The notes: generated by a model not told the origin, from the letters alone. Counted from the stretch's first letter, positions 37,337 to 48,657 are shown. The stretch: DNA of 49,661 nt from Alphaproteobacteria bacterium (GCA_030746295.1 JASLMY010000008.1:1-49661), one strand, 5' to 3'. Made by a program: numbers and translations.

Positions 37337-38094
37337 ACGGCGCCGAAAGCGCCGGCGGTTGGTGTGTCTGGGTCCTGACCCTGCTGCCCGAGGCCTTTCC
37401 GGGACCGTTGGCGTTGAGCCTCGCCGGACGGGCGCTCGAGGCCGGCATCTGGCGGCTGGAAACGGTGGACATTCGCGGCTTTGCGCGCGATAAACACCGC
37501 ACCGTGGACGACGCCCCCTTTGGCGGGGGGCCGGGCATGGTGATGCGGGCCGACGTCTTGGCTGCCGCCATCGACGCGACAGGCGAGGCCGCCGTCCGTG
37601 CCGGGGCGAGCCAGGTGCCGGTGCTGTGCCTCAGTCCGAGAGGCCGGCCGCTGACCCAGGCGCGAATAGCGGCGTTGGCGGACGGACCCGGCGCGATCCT
37701 GGTCTGCGGCCGGTTCGAGGGCATCGATCAGCGGGTCTTGGAGGCGCGCTCGGTCGAAGAGGTCAGTGTCGGCGATTTCGTCCTCTCGGGCGGGGAGCCG
37801 GCGGCCTTGTGCCTGATCGACGCGACGGTGCGGCTGTTGCCGGGCGTGGTGGGCGATCCGGCGGCGTTGGAGGAAGAGAGTTTCTCGCGGGGGCTCCTGG
37901 AGTACCCGCACTACACCCGGCCCCAGTTGTGGGAGGACCGGACGGTGCCGGAGACCTTGCTGTCCGGGCACCACGAACGCATCAGGGCTTGGCGCTTGCG
38001 CCAGTCGGAGGAGTTGACGAAGGCGCGACGGCGCGACCTCTGGGAGCGCTATCTCGCCGAACGAGATAGAGGGCCGAACAATGACGCTGCTTGA
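37333..38094 (+). CDS. trmD: tRNA (guanine-N1)-methyltransferase TrmD
   Basis: A 253-residue SPOUT-fold enzyme methylating G37 of tRNAs with [45 protein letters not shown] and [15 protein letters not shown] are family signatures, including the trefoil-knot SAM site. The ATG overlaps the rimM stop and the 3' end overlaps rplS by 14 bases. Confidence 0.97.
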   Translation: MNGAESAGGWCVWVLTLLPEAFPGPLALSLAGRALEAGIWRLETVDIRGFARDKHRTVDDAPFGGGPGMVMRADVLAAAIDATGEAAVRAGASQVPVLCLSPRGRPLTQARIAALADGPGAILVCGRFEGIDQRVLEARSVEEVSVGDFVLSGGEPAALCLIDATVRLLPGVVGDPAALEEESFSRGLLEYPHYTRPQLWEDRTVPETLLSGHHERIRAWRLRQSEELTKARRRDLWERYLAERDRGPNNDAA

Positions 38095-38485
38095 GAAATT
38101 CGAGAACGACCAGGTCGCGCGCCTGGTCCAGGACAAGGAGTTGCCGGACTTCGGCCCGGGCGACACGCTGCGCGTTCACGTCAAGGTGGTCGAGGGCAGC
38201 CGCGAGCGGGTCCAGGTCTTCGAGGGCGTGTGCATCGCCATCAAGCGGGCCGGCCTGAATTCCGCCTTCACGGTTCGCAAGATCAGCTACGGCGAGGGCG
38301 TCGAGCGGGTCTTCCCGCTCTATTCGCCCAAGATCGAGGATATCGAAGTCCGTCGCCGCGGCCGCGTCCGCCGGGCCAAGCTATATTACCTGCGCGGCCG
38401 CACCGGTAAGCGGGCCAGAATCCCCGAGCGCCAGGATCATCGCACCCAGGGTCGCAAGGGCCAGGCGGCGGCGAGCCAGGAATAG
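38081..38485 (+). CDS. rplS: 50S ribosomal protein L19
   Basis: A 134-residue L19, a protein at the 30S-50S interface. Conserved segments are [51 protein letters not shown] and [14 protein letters not shown]. It starts inside the last codons of trmD. The tail after residue 115 is Arg/Gln-rich. About 100 bases without a clear terminator separate it from leuC. Confidence 0.97.
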   Translation: MTLLEKFENDQVARLVQDKELPDFGPGDTLRVHVKVVEGSRERVQVFEGVCIAIKRAGLNSAFTVRKISYGEGVERVFPLYSPKIEDIEVRRRGRVRRAKLYYLRGRTGKRARIPERQDHRTQGRKGQAAASQE

Positions 38486-38584
38486 CCGCCAAGCGATCGC
38501 ATCCGCCAGCCGCCGCGGCGAGCCGCGACGAGGGGGCCGGAGAACGGCCGCTGGCGCTAAAGCCAAGGGAGGGGAGGCGTTGCC

Positions 38585-39991
38585 ATGCCGCAAGCGCGCA
38601 CGCTTTATGACAAGATCTGGGACAGCCACGTCGTCCACCAGCGCGACGACGGCTTCTGCGTCCTCTATATCGACCGCCACCTGGTGCACGAAGTCACCAG
38701 CCCGCAGGCCTTCGAGGGATTGAGGCTCGCCGGACGCAAGGTCCGCCGTCCCGACGCCACCCTCGCGGTCGCCGACCACAATGTGCCGACGACCGACCGC
38801 AGCCAGGGCATCGACGACGAGGAAAGTCGGATCCAGGTCGAGACCCTGAGCGAGAACTGCGCCGCCTTCGGCGTCCCGCTCTACGACATGAACGACCCCC
38901 GCCAGGGCGTCGTTCACATCATCGGGCCCGAGCAAGGCTTCACCCAGCCCGGCAACACCATCGTCTGCGGCGACAGCCACACCGCGACGCATGGCGCCTT
39001 CGGGGCGCTGGCCTTCGGCATCGGCACCTCCGAGGTCGAGCATGTGCTGGCGACCCAGACACTGATCCAGCAACGCTCGAAGAACATGCGGGTCACGGTC
39101 GACGGTGCGCTGCCGGCGGGCTGCTCGGCCAAGGACCTGATCCTCGCCATCATCGGCAAGATGGGCACCGCCGGCGGCACCGGCCACGTCATCGAATACG
39201 CCGGGCCGGCGATCCGCGCCCTCTCCATGGAGGGGCGGATGACGGTCTGCAATATGACCATCGAGGGTGGCGCCCGGGCCGGTCTGATCGCCCCCGACGA
39301 GACCACCTTCGAATACATGGCCGGCCGGCCGATGGCGCCCGAGGGCGCCGACTTCGAGCGCGCCGTCGCCTATTGGAAGACCTTGCCGTCGGACGAGGGT
39401 GCTAGATACGACAAGGAGGAGACCCTGGCCGTGAGTGGGATCGCGCCACACGTCACCTGGGGCACCAGCCCCGAGGACGTTCTGCCGATCACCGCCTCGG
39501 TGCCCGATCCCAAGGCCGAGGCCGATCCCGACAAGCGAGCCTCGATGGAGCGGGCGCTCGCCTATATGGGGCTCGAGGCGGGAACGCCGCTTGCCGAGGT
39601 GCCGGTCGACCGGGTCTTCATCGGCTCCTGTACCAACGGCCGGATCGAGGACCTGCGCGCGGCCGCCGAGATCGCCAAGGGCCGCAAGGTCGCCGACAAC
39701 GTCAACGCCATGGTGGTGCCGGGCTCGGGCCTGGTGAAGACGCAGGCCGAGGCCGAGGGCCTGGACAGGATCTTTACCGAGGCCGGCTTCGAGTGGCGCG
39801 AGCCCGGCTGCTCCATGTGCCTGGCCATGAACGCCGACCGGCTGGAGCCGGGCGAGCGTTGCGCTGCGACCTCGAACCGCAATTTCGAAGGCCGTCAGGG
39901 CTTCGGCGGCCGGACCCATTTGGTCGGTCCGGCGATGGCCGCCGCCGCCGCTGTCAGCGGCCGCTTGGCCGACGTCAGAGAGCTCAGCTAG
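38585..39991 (+). CDS. leuC: 3-isopropylmalate dehydratase large subunit
   Basis: A 468-residue subunit of the leucine-pathway isomerase that converts 2- to 3-isopropylmalate, with LeuD. The 4Fe-4S ligands are Cys349 (GSCTNGR), Cys409 and Cys412 (PGCSMC). [18 protein letters not shown] and DHNVPTTDR are typical of LeuC rather than AcnA. GGAGG precedes the ATG. No leader peptide or T-box was recognised in the 99 bases upstream. Confidence 0.97.
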   Translation: MPQARTLYDKIWDSHVVHQRDDGFCVLYIDRHLVHEVTSPQAFEGLRLAGRKVRRPDATLAVADHNVPTTDRSQGIDDEESRIQVETLSENCAAFGVPLYDMNDPRQGVVHIIGPEQGFTQPGNTIVCGDSHTATHGAFGALAFGIGTSEVEHVLATQTLIQQRSKNMRVTVDGALPAGCSAKDLILAIIGKMGTAGGTGHVIEYAGPAIRALSMEGRMTVCNMTIEGGARAGLIAPDETTFEYMAGRPMAPEGADFERAVAYWKTLPSDEGARYDKEETLAVSGIAPHVTWGTSPEDVLPITASVPDPKAEADPDKRASMERALAYMGLEAGTPLAEVPVDRVFIGSCTNGRIEDLRAAAEIAKGRKVADNVNAMVVPGSGLVKTQAEAEGLDRIFTEAGFEWREPGCSMCLAMNADRLEPGERCAATSNRNFEGRQGFGGRTHLVGPAMAAAAAVSGRLADVRELS

Positions 39992-40003
39992 AGGAGACGC
40001 CCG

Positions 40004-40624
40004 ATGGAGAAGTTCACCAAGCTCGACAGTGTCGCGGCACCGCTCAGGATGATCAACGTCGACACCGACCGGATCATCCCCAAGCAGTTTCTGAAGACGA
40101 TCCGGCGCTCCGGCCTCGGCCGCTACCTCTTCAACGACATGCGCTTCGACGAGGACGGCACCGAAAAGCCGGATTTCGTCCTCAATCAGCCGGCCTATCG
40201 CGAGGCCCAGATCCTGGTCGCCGGCGACAACTTCGGCTGTGGTTCCAGCCGCGAGCACGCACCCTGGGCGCTGCAGGATTTCGGCATCCGCTGCGTCATC
40301 TCCACCAGCTTCGCCGACATCTTTTACAGCAACAGCTTCAAGAACGGGATTCTACTGGTCAAGGTCTCGCCGGAAGAGCTGGAAGGGTTGATGGACGACG
40401 CCGAGAAGGGCGGCAACGCCCGCCTGACGGTCGACCTGGAAAGCCAAACCATCACCCGGCCGAACGGTGAGACGGTCGGCTTCGAGATCGACCCCTTCCG
40501 TAAGCACTGCCTTCTGGAAGGGCTCGACGACATCGGCCTGACGATGCAGAAAGAGCCGGACATCGATGACTTCGAGGCCAAGCAGCGCGGCAGCCAGCCC
40601 TGGCTCTACGAAGCCGCCGAATAG
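40004..40624 (+). CDS. leuD: 3-isopropylmalate dehydratase small subunit
   Basis: A 206-residue swivel-domain partner of Leu[16 protein letters not shown] near the start, [16 protein letters not shown] and [15 protein letters not shown] are the substrate-recognition and family segments. It begins 12 bases after leuC with GAGGAG upstream, so both subunits should be made together. Confidence 0.97.
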   Translation: MEKFTKLDSVAAPLRMINVDTDRIIPKQFLKTIRRSGLGRYLFNDMRFDEDGTEKPDFVLNQPAYREAQILVAGDNFGCGSSREHAPWALQDFGIRCVISTSFADIFYSNSFKNGILLVKVSPEELEGLMDDAEKGGNARLTVDLESQTITRPNGETVGFEIDPFRKHCLLEGLDDIGLTMQKEPDIDDFEAKQRGSQPWLYEAAE

Positions 40625-40673
40625 CCGCATCGGCCCAACAGAGTAACGTCAAGCGTCAGAGGGGAACCGACTC

Positions 40674-41786
40674 ATGGCTTCGAACAAGCGCCTTTTGGTC
40701 CTGCCGGGCGACGGCATCGGGCCCGAGGTGATGCGCCAGGTCTTGGGCGTCGTCGATTGGATGGATAAGCGTCGGGCGGTCAGCTTCGACGTTACCGAGG
40801 ACGTGGTCGGCGGTGCCGCCATAGACGCCCACGGCACGCCCTTGACCGACGAGACCATGGCGACCGCTATGGAGGCCGACGCGGTCCTGCTCGGCGCCGT
40901 CGGCGGGCCGAAGTGGGACGCGCTGCCGTTCGACCGGAAGCCCGAGCGCGGCATCCTCAGGCTGCGAAAGGAGATGGACCTCTTCGCCAACCTGCGCCCG
41001 GCGATCTGTTTCGACGCCCTGGTCTCCGCCTCCTCGCTGAAGCCCGAGCTCGTCTCCGGCCTCGACCTGATGATCGTGCGCGAGCTGACCGGCGGGGTCT
41101 ATTTCGGCGAGCCCCGGGGCATCGAGACACTGGCGGACGGCCAACGCCGCGGCATCAACACCCAGGTCTACACCACCGACGAGATCCGCCGCGTCGTCCG
41201 CGTCGCCTGCGAGCTGGCGAAAAAGCGCGACGGCCGCGTCACCTCGGTCGAGAAGGCCAACGTCATGGAATCGGGCGTCCTCTGGCGCGAGGAGGCACAG
41301 TGGGTCCACGACCAGGAGTTCACCGACATCGCCATGGACCACCTCTACGCCGACAACTGCGCCATGCAGCTCGTGCGGGCGCCGAAGCAGTTCGACGTCA
41401 TCGTCACAGACAACCTCTTCGGCGACATGCTCTCGGACGCGGCGGCGATGCTGACCGGCTCGCTCGGCATGCTGCCCTCGGCCTCGCTGGGTGCGGCCGA
41501 CGAGACCGGCGGGCGCCGCGCGCTCTACGAGCCGGTGCACGGGTCGGCACCCGACATCGCCGGCCAGGACATCGCCAACCCGATCGCGATGTTGCTCTCC
41601 TATGCGATGGCGCTGCGCTACTCGTTCGACCTGGAGGAAGACGCGACGCTGATCGAAACCGCCGTCGAGAACGTCCTTGCAGGCGGGCTCCGCACCGCCG
41701 ATATCATGGAAGAGGGCAAGGCCCGGGTCTCCACCAGCGTCATGGGCGAGAGCCTGCTGCGCGAGCTCGACAAGCTGGCGGCCTGA
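40674..41786 (+). CDS. leuB: 3-isopropylmalate dehydrogenase
   Basis: A 370-residue NAD-dependent oxidative decarboxylase, the third leucine-specific step. The N-terminal [43 protein letters not shown], the catalytic Tyr/Lys/Asp regions ([23 protein letters not shown]) and [18 protein letters not shown] are present. It follows leuD by 49 bases; asd starts 22 bases later. Confidence 0.97.
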   Translation: MASNKRLLVLPGDGIGPEVMRQVLGVVDWMDKRRAVSFDVTEDVVGGAAIDAHGTPLTDETMATAMEADAVLLGAVGGPKWDALPFDRKPERGILRLRKEMDLFANLRPAICFDALVSASSLKPELVSGLDLMIVRELTGGVYFGEPRGIETLADGQRRGINTQVYTTDEIRRVVRVACELAKKRDGRVTSVEKANVMESGVLWREEAQWVHDQEFTDIAMDHLYADNCAMQLVRAPKQFDVIVTDNLFGDMLSDAAAMLTGSLGMLPSASLGAADETGGRRALYEPVHGSAPDIAGQDIANPIAMLLSYAMALRYSFDLEEDATLIETAVENVLAGGLRTADIMEEGKARVSTSVMGESLLRELDKLAA

Positions 41787-41808
41787 GGCGCCACGAAGGA
41801 GCAAGGCG

Positions 41809-42843
41809 ATGGGATACAAGGTTGCCGTGGTCGGCGCCACCGGGGTGGTCGGCCAGGAGATGTTGAGCATTCTCGCCGAGCGGGGCTTTCCGGTCGACGA
41901 GATGGTGCCGTTGGCCTCGACGGCCTCGATCGGCCGGGAGATCTCGTTCGGCGACGAGACCCTGAAGTGCAAGGCGCTGGAGCATTTCGACTTCCAGGGT
42001 ACCGACTTCGCGCTCTTCGCCGCCGGCGGCGATACCGCGGCCGAGTGGGCGCCGAAGGCGGCCGCCGCCGGCACCATCGTCATCGACAACTCCTCGCGCT
42101 TCCGGATGGACCCCGACGTGCCGCTGATCGTGCCCGAGGTCAATGCCGGCGCCCTCGACGAGCATTTCGCCAAGCCCTCGCCCGGCAACATCATCGCCAA
42201 CCCCAACTGCTCGACGGCGCAGCTCGTGGTGGCGCTGGCACCGTTGCACGAGCGGGCGACCATTCGCCGCGTCGTCGTCGCCACCTACCAGTCGGTCTCC
42301 GGCGCCGGCCGCGATGCCATGGACGAGCTCTTCACCCAGACCAAGGGCATCTACGTCAACGACGAGCCGACGCCGACGGCCTTCACGAAGCAGATCGCCT
42401 TCAACGTCATCCCCCATATCGACAGCTTCCTGGACGACGGCCAGACCAAGGAAGAGTGGAAGATGACGGCGGAGACCAAGAAGATCCTCGACCCCGCCAT
42501 CCGCCTGCACGCGACCTGCGTTCGGGTGCCGGTCTTCGTCGGCCATTCCGAGGCCGTCAACCTGGAGCTGGAGGCGCCGATCGAGGCGGACGAGGCGCGC
42601 GAGCTCCTGCGTCAGGCGCCCGGTTGCATGGTGGTCGACAAGCCGGAGGACGGCGGCTACGTGACGCCGGTCGACTGCGCCGGCGACTTCGCGACCTACG
42701 TCAGCCGCATCCGCGTCGACACCACGGTCGAGAACGGCCTCAGCCTCTGGGTGGTCTCCGACAACCTGCGCAAGGGTGCGGCGCTCAACGCGGTGCAGAT
42801 CGCCGAGCTGGTCGCCGCCCGACACCTGGAGAAGGCGGCCTGA
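41809..42843 (+). CDS. asd: Aspartate-semialdehyde dehydrogenase
   Basis: A 344-residue NADPH enzyme reducing aspartyl phosphate to the semialdehyde, feeding lysine/diaminopimelate, threonine and methionine. VAVVGATGVVGQEML binds NADP; DNSSRFRMDPDVPLIVPEVN and the catalytic Cys134 (NPNCSTAQ) are intact. AAGGAG precedes the ATG. It ends the leuCDB-asd run and supplies the pathway that DapF serves. Confidence 0.96.
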   Translation: MGYKVAVVGATGVVGQEMLSILAERGFPVDEMVPLASTASIGREISFGDETLKCKALEHFDFQGTDFALFAAGGDTAAEWAPKAAAAGTIVIDNSSRFRMDPDVPLIVPEVNAGALDEHFAKPSPGNIIANPNCSTAQLVVALAPLHERATIRRVVVATYQSVSGAGRDAMDELFTQTKGIYVNDEPTPTAFTKQIAFNVIPHIDSFLDDGQTKEEWKMTAETKKILDPAIRLHATCVRVPVFVGHSEAVNLELEAPIEADEARELLRQAPGCMVVDKPEDGGYVTPVDCAGDFATYVSRIRVDTTVENGLSLWVVSDNLRKGAALNAVQIAELVAARHLEKAA

Positions 42844-42881
42844 GGCCGCTGGCCCGGGCCGGAAGTAGCGGGAGCGACAGG

Positions 42882-43577
42882 TTGCGCCGCCTCCTCGTCG
42901 CCGGCCTCGTCTGCGTCGGGCTCGCGAGCCCGGCCTTGGCCGATTATGACAGCGCCATGAGCGCCTATCGGAGCGGCGACTTCGCGACTGCGCTAAAGGG
43001 GTTCCTGGTCGAGGCGGAAGCCGGCGATGCCCAGTCGCAAGCAGCGCTCGGGATCATGTATGCGCGCGGTGACGGCGTCGGGAAGGATGTCGCTCGCGCT
43101 GCCGAGTGGCTCGCCAAGGCGGGCGAGCAGGGCCATGTCCGGGCCCAGCACCTCATGGGCCGCATCCATCACAGCGGCAGCCTCGGCGAGCGCGACGTCG
43201 AGAAGGCGATCGCGTGGTTCGAGAAATCGGCCAAGGGCGGCTATGTCAGCGCTCACCTGGCGCTCTCGTCGGTCTACTACAACGGCGAGGGTGTCGAGAA
43301 GGACTTTGCCAAGGCGGCGCGACACGCGCGCATCGCCGCCGAGGGTGGCATCGTCAACGCGCAGATGCACTACGGTTATATGCTCTTTCAGGGCGAGGGC
43401 GTTGCGCGCGACCTCGGGGAGGCCTACTTCTGGCTCTACATCGCGACGCAGAAGGGGCTGCACGAGGCGGTGCCGCTGATCAACCAGATCAGCAAGGAGG
43501 AGCTCGGCACCGAGGCGCGGCTGGCGATCGAGCGCCGCGCCAACGACTGGAAGCCGGTTCCCCCAAAGACCGAATAG
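42882..43577 (+). CDS. Secreted Sel1-like repeat protein (TTG start)
   Basis: A 231-residue protein with a signal peptide (about 1-20, LRRLLVAGLVCVGLASPALA) and tandem Sel1-type helix pairs, e.g. AQSQAALGIMYARGDGVGKD, AQHLMGRIHHSG, AHLALSSVYYNGEGVEKD and AQMHYGYMLFQGEGVARD. Such repeats mediate protein contacts, often in envelope or signalling complexes; no specific function is evident. The start is inferred as TTG at 42882 because it gives a complete signal peptide and GGGAG lies seven bases upstream; no ATG or GTG does so. It follows asd by 38 bases and is six bases from convergent pdxY. Confidence 0.84.
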   Translation: MRRLLVAGLVCVGLASPALADYDSAMSAYRSGDFATALKGFLVEAEAGDAQSQAALGIMYARGDGVGKDVARAAEWLAKAGEQGHVRAQHLMGRIHHSGSLGERDVEKAIAWFEKSAKGGYVSAHLALSSVYYNGEGVEKDFAKAARHARIAAEGGIVNAQMHYGYMLFQGEGVARDLGEAYFWLYIATQKGLHEAVPLINQISKEELGTEARLAIERRANDWKPVPPKTE

Positions 43578-43583
43578 CCGAAT

Positions 43584-44435
43584 TCAATCGAGACGACGAA
43601 CCACGGGCAATGGCCCGGGTGCTGCGAGCGCTTCCCTGGCGGCGACCAGCTCCAGCTCGCCCGTGGCCGCTTCCAGGCTGACGGCGATCGCGGCGTCGAC
43701 AGCCGCGGCGGCGTGGCGGAGTGATGCCCCGAGGTCCCGGCCATCGAGATAGCGGGCCAGGAACGCGGCCGCGAAGAGATCGCCGGTGCCGTGCGGCACC
43801 GCCTCGCGCCGCGGCGTATCGACGGCGAAGGCGCCCGCCTCTCCCACCGCCACGGTGGTCACCGCATCGGCCGTGACCGCGGCCGAAGTGCAGACGACGA
43901 TCCCGTCGCCTTGGCGCCTGAGCCGTGCCGCCGCCGCCAGCACCTCGGGCAAGGTCTCGACCGGCGCCTCGGCCAGGAGGCCGAGCTCGAAGCGATTGGG
44001 CGTCAGGATGTCGGCCCGGGGGACGAGATGCGTGCGGAAGGCCTCGACCAGGCCGTCGGCGACGTAGACCCGGCCCTGATCGCCCAGCACCGGATCGCAG
44101 CAGTAGAGCGCATCGGCTCGCGCCCGCCGCAGCGCGTCGAGGGCGCGGCACACGACCGCCGCCGTCTCGGGGCGGCCGAGATAGCCGCTCAGAAGTGCTG
44201 CCGCCCGACCCAGGAAGCCGTGCTCGACGAGGCCCTGCAGCAGATCCTCGATCTTGTCCGCGGGAAGCGGCTCGCCGCGAAAGCTGCCATGCGCCGGATG
44301 GTTCGAGAACAGCACTGTCGGCAGGTGCCAGACCTCGTGCCCCAGAAGCTGCAGTGGCAGCACCGCGGCCTGGCCACCGACATGGCCATAGACGACGTGA
44401 CTGGTGATGGCGAGGACGTTCACGGGCAAATCCAT
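43584..44435 (-). CDS. pdxY: Pyridoxal kinase (PdxY-like)
   Basis: A 283-residue ribokinase-fold kinase making pyridoxal 5'-phosphate. The N-terminal [38 protein letters not shown] and the anion-hole [13 protein letters not shown] with its catalytic Asp match PdxY/PdxK. PdxY is favoured over PdxK by the SHVVYGHVG start and length, but biochemical specificity is uncertain. It is divergent from sdhC. Confidence 0.9.
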   Translation of the reverse strand: MDLPVNVLAITSHVVYGHVGGQAAVLPLQLLGHEVWHLPTVLFSNHPAHGSFRGEPLPADKIEDLLQGLVEHGFLGRAAALLSGYLGRPETAAVVCRALDALRRARADALYCCDPVLGDQGRVYVADGLVEAFRTHLVPRADILTPNRFELGLLAEAPVETLPEVLAAAARLRRQGDGIVVCTSAAVTADAVTTVAVGEAGAFAVDTPRREAVPHGTGDLFAAAFLARYLDGRDLGASLRHAAAAVDAAIAVSLEAATGELELVAAREALAAPGPLPVVRRLD

Positions 44436-44486
44436 CCCCGGCGCGCCCGTGCCCGAGGCCGTGCCCGAAAAAGCCGCCGCGCTTCG

Positions 44487-44514
44487 TTGACTTGCCTTGG
44501 CCAGGCTCTAGAAT
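44487..44514 (+). promoter_or_regulatory. Sigma-70-type promoter of sdhCDAB
   Basis: TTGACT (44487-44492, 5 of 6) and TAGAAT (44509-44514, 5 of 6) are 16 bases apart. The expected start is near 44521, giving a leader of about 40 bases before sdhC. Confidence 0.65.
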
Positions 44515-44562
44515 TCGCGGCTGACGATTCACCCGCCGTTCCCGGCCAGACAGAGATCTCAG

Positions 44563-44958
44563 ATGGCATCTCAGAACCGTCCCTTGTCGCCGCATCTCCA
44601 GGTGTACAAGCCGCAGATCACGAGCTCGTTGTCGATCCTGCACCGGTTGACCGGTATCGGCCTCGGCCTCGGCATGCTGCTTTTGGCCTGGTGGTTGATC
44701 GCCGCCGCCGTGGGCGCCGAGGCCTTCGAGACGGCGCAGGGCTTCTTTGGCTCGCTCATCGGCCGGTTGATCCTGCTCGGCTTCACCCTCGCCTTCTTCT
44801 ATCATCTCGCCAACGGCATCCGCCATCTCGTCTGGGACGCGGGCTACGGCTTCGAGCTCGATACCGTCAGCCGCAGCGGCTGGTTCGTCCTCGCCGCCAC
44901 CGTGGTCTTGACGTTAGTCGCCTGGATCGCCGGCTATGCCGTCAGGGGCGGAGCATGA
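44563..44958 (+). CDS. sdhC: Succinate dehydrogenase cytochrome b556 subunit
   Basis: A 131-residue three-helix membrane anchor of complex [22 protein letters not shown], the signature [10 protein letters not shown] and [16 protein letters not shown], which carries the heme-b His, are present. It binds heme and quinone with SdhD. It is the first gene of sdhCDAB; its stop overlaps the sdhD ATG (ATGA). Confidence 0.95.
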   Translation: MASQNRPLSPHLQVYKPQITSSLSILHRLTGIGLGLGMLLLAWWLIAAAVGAEAFETAQGFFGSLIGRLILLGFTLAFFYHLANGIRHLVWDAGYGFELDTVSRSGWFVLAATVVLTLVAWIAGYAVRGGA

Positions 44959-45344
44959 GCGGCGACAGCCTGCGTTCACCGCTCGCCCGCGTCACCGGAC
45001 TGGGCGCGGCCAAGGACGGCACCCAGCATTGGTGGCTGCAGCGGCTGACCGCGATCGCCCTGGTGCCGCTCGGCGTTTGGCTCGTCGCCTCGCTGGTATC
45101 GCTGGTCGGCGCCGAGCGAGCGGTGGTCGTCGCCTGGCTGGGGCATCCGCTGGCGGCGGTGCTGATGCTGCTGACGCTCGGTGCCGGCTTCTACCATCTG
45201 AAGCTCGGCATGCAGGTGGTGATCGAGGACTACGTCCACACCGAGTGGCTGAAGGTCACCTGCCTGGTGCTCAACGCCTTCGCCTGCATCTTCCTCGCCG
45301 CCGCCAGCATGCTGGCGGCGCTGAAGCTTTTCCTTGGAGCCTGA
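44955..45344 (+). CDS. sdhD: Succinate dehydrogenase membrane anchor subunit
   Basis: A 129-residue second anchor of complex II with three helices. [20 protein letters not shown] (alphaproteobacterial pattern) and [20 protein letters not shown], with the heme/quinone-site residues, identify it. The ATG overlaps the sdhC stop; sdhA starts four bases after its stop codon. Confidence 0.94.
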   Translation: MSGDSLRSPLARVTGLGAAKDGTQHWWLQRLTAIALVPLGVWLVASLVSLVGAERAVVVAWLGHPLAAVLMLLTLGAGFYHLKLGMQVVIEDYVHTEWLKVTCLVLNAFACIFLAAASMLAALKLFLGA

Positions 45345-45348
45345 GACC

Positions 45349-47136
45349 ATGTCCGAGGCCTATCCGATCATCGACCATACCTACGACGTGATCGTCGTCG
45401 GCGCCGGCGGCTCCGGGCTGCGCGCCACCATGGGCATGGCGCAGGCGGGCCTGAAGACGGCCTGCATCTCCAAGGTCTTCCCGACCCGCAGCCACACCGT
45501 GGCGGCCCAAGGCGGGATCGCCGCCGCGCTCGGCAACATGGGCGAGGACGACTGGCGCTGGCACATGTACGACACCGTCAAGGGCGCAGACTGGCTGGGC
45601 GATCAGGACGCGATCGAGTACATGTGCCGCGAGGCGCCGCGCGCCGTCCTCGAGCTCGAGCACATGGGCCTGCCCTTCAGCCGCACCGAGGACGGCGAGA
45701 TCTACCAGCGCGCCTTCGGCGGCATGACCACCCATTACGGCGAGGGCATCGCGCAGCGCACCTGTGCCGCCGCCGACCGCACCGGCCACGCCATCCTGCA
45801 CACCCTCTACCAGCAGTCGCTGCGCTATGAGAGCGACTTCTTCATCGAGTACTTCGCCCTCGATCTGATCATGGAGGACGGCGCCTGCCGCGGCGTCATG
45901 GCCTGGAACCTCGAGGACGGCTCGATCCACCGCTTCCGTGCCCACATGGTGGTGCTGGCCACCGGCGGCTATGGGCGCTGCTACTTCTCCTGCACCTCGG
46001 CCCATACCTGCACCGGCGACGGCAACGCGATGGTGCTCCGCGCCGGTCTGCCGTTGCAGGACATGGAGTTCATCCAGTTCCACCCGACCGGGGTCTACGG
46101 CGCGGGCGTGCTGATCACCGAGGGCGTGCGCGGCGAGGGCGGCTTCGTCACCAACTCCGAGGGCGAGCGCTTCATGGAGCGTTACGCCCCCTCGGCCAAG
46201 GATCTGGCCAGCCGCGACGTGGTCAGTCGTTCGATGACGATCGAGATCCGCGAGGGCCGCGGCGTCGGGGCCGAGAAGGACCATATCCTGCTGCACCTCG
46301 ACCATCTCGACCCGGCGGTGATCGAGGAGCGGCTGCCGGGGATCGCCGAATCGGCGCGCATCTTCGCCGGCGTCGACGTCACCAAGGAGCCGGTGCCGGT
46401 GCTGCCGACGGTGCACTACAACATGGGCGGCATCCCCACCAACTACTGGGGCGAAGCGGTGACGCTCGCCGACGGCGACCCGGACACCGTGGTGCCGGGG
46501 CTGATGGCGCTCGGCGAGGCGGGTTGCGTCTCGGTGCACGGCGCCAATCGCTTGGGCTCCAACTCGCTGATCGACCTCGTCGTCTTCGGCCGTGCTGCGG
46601 CCATTCGGGCAGCCGAGGTGCTGACGCCGGGCGAGACTCACAAAGACCTGCCCAAGGACGCCGGCGAGGAGTGCCTGGCTCGCCTCGACCGCGTGCGCCA
46701 TGCCAAGGGCGGCACGCCGACGGCGGCGATCCGGCTGAAGATGCAGCGCACCATGCAGTCGAACTGCGCCGTCTTCCGCACCGGCGAGGTCTTGGAGGAA
46801 GGCCAGCGCCTGATCCGCGAGGTCGCCGACGACATGGGAGATATGCATGTCAGCGACGAATCGATGATCTGGAATACCGATCTCGTGGAGTCGCTGGAAC
46901 TGGAGAACCTGATGTGCCAGGCGCTGGTATCGATGGACGCCGCCGCCAACCGGACCGAGAGCCGCGGCGCGCACGCCCGCGAGGATTTCCCCGGGCGTGA
47001 CGACGAGAACTGGATGAAGCACACGCTGACTTGGCTCGGCGACGACGGCAGCGTCGGCATCGACTACCGGCCGGTGCACACCTACACGCTCTCCAACGAC
47101 GTTCAGTACTTCCCGCCGAAGCCGCGGGTCTATTGA
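45349..47136 (+). CDS. sdhA: Succinate dehydrogenase flavoprotein subunit
   Basis: A 595-residue FAD subunit oxidising succinate to fumarate. [17 protein letters not shown] binds FAD and His49 in [10 protein letters not shown] is the covalent FAD attachment site. [20 protein letters not shown] holds active-site residues; [10 protein letters not shown] and the C-terminal [16 protein letters not shown] segment ([16 protein letters not shown]) complete it. The ATG at 45349 is chosen over an in-frame ATG 15 bases upstream that lies inside sdhD. Confidence 0.97.
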   Translation: MSEAYPIIDHTYDVIVVGAGGSGLRATMGMAQAGLKTACISKVFPTRSHTVAAQGGIAAALGNMGEDDWRWHMYDTVKGADWLGDQDAIEYMCREAPRAVLELEHMGLPFSRTEDGEIYQRAFGGMTTHYGEGIAQRTCAAADRTGHAILHTLYQQSLRYESDFFIEYFALDLIMEDGACRGVMAWNLEDGSIHRFRAHMVVLATGGYGRCYFSCTSAHTCTGDGNAMVLRAGLPLQDMEFIQFHPTGVYGAGVLITEGVRGEGGFVTNSEGERFMERYAPSAKDLASRDVVSRSMTIEIREGRGVGAEKDHILLHLDHLDPAVIEERLPGIAESARIFAGVDVTKEPVPVLPTVHYNMGGIPTNYWGEAVTLADGDPDTVVPGLMALGEAGCVSVHGANRLGSNSLIDLVVFGRAAAIRAAEVLTPGETHKDLPKDAGEECLARLDRVRHAKGGTPTAAIRLKMQRTMQSNCAVFRTGEVLEEGQRLIREVADDMGDMHVSDESMIWNTDLVESLELENLMCQALVSMDAAANRTESRGAHAREDFPGRDDENWMKHTLTWLGDDGSVGIDYRPVHTYTLSNDVQYFPPKPRVY

Positions 47137-47149
47137 GGGACCGCATTAG

Positions 47150-47938
47150 ATGGTCGAGTTCACGCTGCCCGCCAACTCCAAGGTCAAGCAAGGCAAGACC
47201 CATGCAGCGCCGGCGGGGGCCAAGAGCGTCCGCCGCTTCCGGGTCTATCGCTGGGACCCCGACAGCCCGGAGAACCCGAGGCTCGACACCTACGAGGTCG
47301 ACATGGCGACATGCGGCCCGATGGTTCTCGACGCGCTGATCAAGATCAAGAACGAGATCGACCCGACGCTGACTTTCCGTCGCTCCTGCCGCGAGGGTGT
47401 CTGCGGCTCTTGCGCCATGAACGTCGGCGGCACCAACACGCTGGCCTGCACGTCCGCCACCGAGGACGTGGCCAAGGGCGGCGAGGTCGCGATCTACCCG
47501 TTGCCGCATCTGCCGGTGATCAAGGACCTGGTGGCGGATTTGAGCGGCTTCTATGCCCAGTACGCCTCGGTCGAGCCGTGGCTGAAGACGAAGACGCCGG
47601 CGCCGCCCGATACCGAGCGCTTGCAAAGCTACGACGACCGCAAGCTCTTGGACGGCCTCTACGAGTGCGTGCTGTGTGCCTGCTGCTCGACGAGCTGCCC
47701 GAGCTACTGGTGGAACGGCGAGCGCTATCTCGGTCCCGCGGTGCTGTTGCAGGCCTATCGCTGGCTGGTCGACAGTCGCGACGAGGCCACCGGCGAGCGG
47801 CTCGACGAGCTGGAGGATCCCTTCCGCCTCTACCGCTGCCACACCATCATGAACTGCGCCAAGACCTGCCCCAAGAGCCTGAACCCGGCCAAGGCCATCG
47901 CCGAGATCAAGAAGATGATGGTGGCCCGGCGGATGTAG
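47150..47938 (+). CDS. sdhB: Succinate dehydrogenase iron-sulfur subunit
   Basis: A 262-residue electron-transfer subunit. The 2Fe-2S ligands are in [13 protein letters not shown], the 4Fe-4S in [16 protein letters not shown], and the 3Fe-4S in [17 protein letters not shown]. It links the flavin in SdhA to quinone at SdhC/D. It follows sdhA by 13 bases and ends at a clear terminator. Confidence 0.97.
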   Translation: MVEFTLPANSKVKQGKTHAAPAGAKSVRRFRVYRWDPDSPENPRLDTYEVDMATCGPMVLDALIKIKNEIDPTLTFRRSCREGVCGSCAMNVGGTNTLACTSATEDVAKGGEVAIYPLPHLPVIKDLVADLSGFYAQYASVEPWLKTKTPAPPDTERLQSYDDRKLLDGLYECVLCACCSTSCPSYWWNGERYLGPAVLLQAYRWLVDSRDEATGERLDELEDPFRLYRCHTIMNCAKTCPKSLNPAKAIAEIKKMMVARRM

Positions 47939-47962
47939 GAGGCGGCATCGGCGAGTTGTTCG

Positions 47963-47991
47963 AGGGCCGCCGACCAGATGGCGGCCCTTTT
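47963..47991 (+). terminator. Intrinsic terminator of sdhCDAB
   Basis: A 9-bp perfect stem (AGGGCCGCC / GGCGGCCCT) with an eight-base loop and a short T run (47988-47991), 24 bases after the sdhB stop. Confidence 0.8.
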
Positions 47992-48027
47992 GCATTGGGC
48001 GGTTTCTATATCGGTGGAGGCGATGCG

Positions 48028-48657
48028 ATGTACATACCGAAGCAGTTTACCGAGACCGATGCCGGGCGTCTTGAGGCCTTGATCGAAAGCCATGGCTTCG
48101 CCCTCGTCGTCACGACAGACGCCGAAGGGCTGCCGGTCGCGAGCCATCTGCCGCTCATCTACGAGGCCGGGCGGGGGCCGCACGGCAGCCTTCTCGGCCA
48201 CGTGGCCCGGGCCAACCCGCAGTGGCGCCACTTCGAGGACGGCACCGAGGTGTTGGCGGTCTTCTCGGGCCCGCACGCCTACATCTCGCCGTCCTGGTAC
48301 GAAGACCATCCAGCCGTGCCGACCTGGAACTACGCCACCGTGCACGTCTACGGCCGGCCGCGCATCGTCGACGATGCAGGCGAGACCCGGGGCATGCTGG
48401 CGCGCCTCGTCGACGCTCACGAAGCCGGCTTCGTGAGCCCTTGGCGCATGGACTTGCCGGCGGACTACGAGGACCGCATGGTCCGCGGCATCGTCGCCTT
48501 CGAGATCGAGATCAGCCGCCTGGAAGGCAAGTTCAAGCTGAGCCAGAACCGGCCCGCTATGGACCGCGTCACGGTTGCTGACCAGTTGGCGGCGAGCGGC
48601 CACGACGACGCCACCGGCATTGCCCGGCTGATGCGGGAGCGCGAGGGCGAGGCGTGA
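48028..48657 (+). CDS. PaiB-like FMN-binding protein
   Basis: A 209-residue protein of the PaiB/FMN-binding split-barrel family, whose Bacillus member acts as a negative transcriptional regulator. MYIPKQFTETD at the start, VASHLPLIYE, GHVARANPQW, AYISPSWYEDHPAVPTWNYATVHVYG and FKLSQNRP are hallmarks. No classical DNA-binding domain is seen, so regulation is not assured. GGTGGAGG lies seven bases before the ATG. The stop overlaps the GTG of the next gene. Confidence 0.9.
   Translation: MYIPKQFTETDAGRLEALIESHGFALVVTTDAEGLPVASHLPLIYEAGRGPHGSLLGHVARANPQWRHFEDGTEVLAVFSGPHAYISPSWYEDHPAVPTWNYATVHVYGRPRIVDDAGETRGMLARLVDAHEAGFVSPWRMDLPADYEDRMVRGIVAFEIEISRLEGKFKLSQNRPAMDRVTVADQLAASGHDDATGIARLMREREGEA

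Noticed and set aside
38486..38584. Leader peptide or attenuator before leuC
   Set aside because: No Leu-codon run, competing hairpins or T tract could be seen in the 99-base gap.
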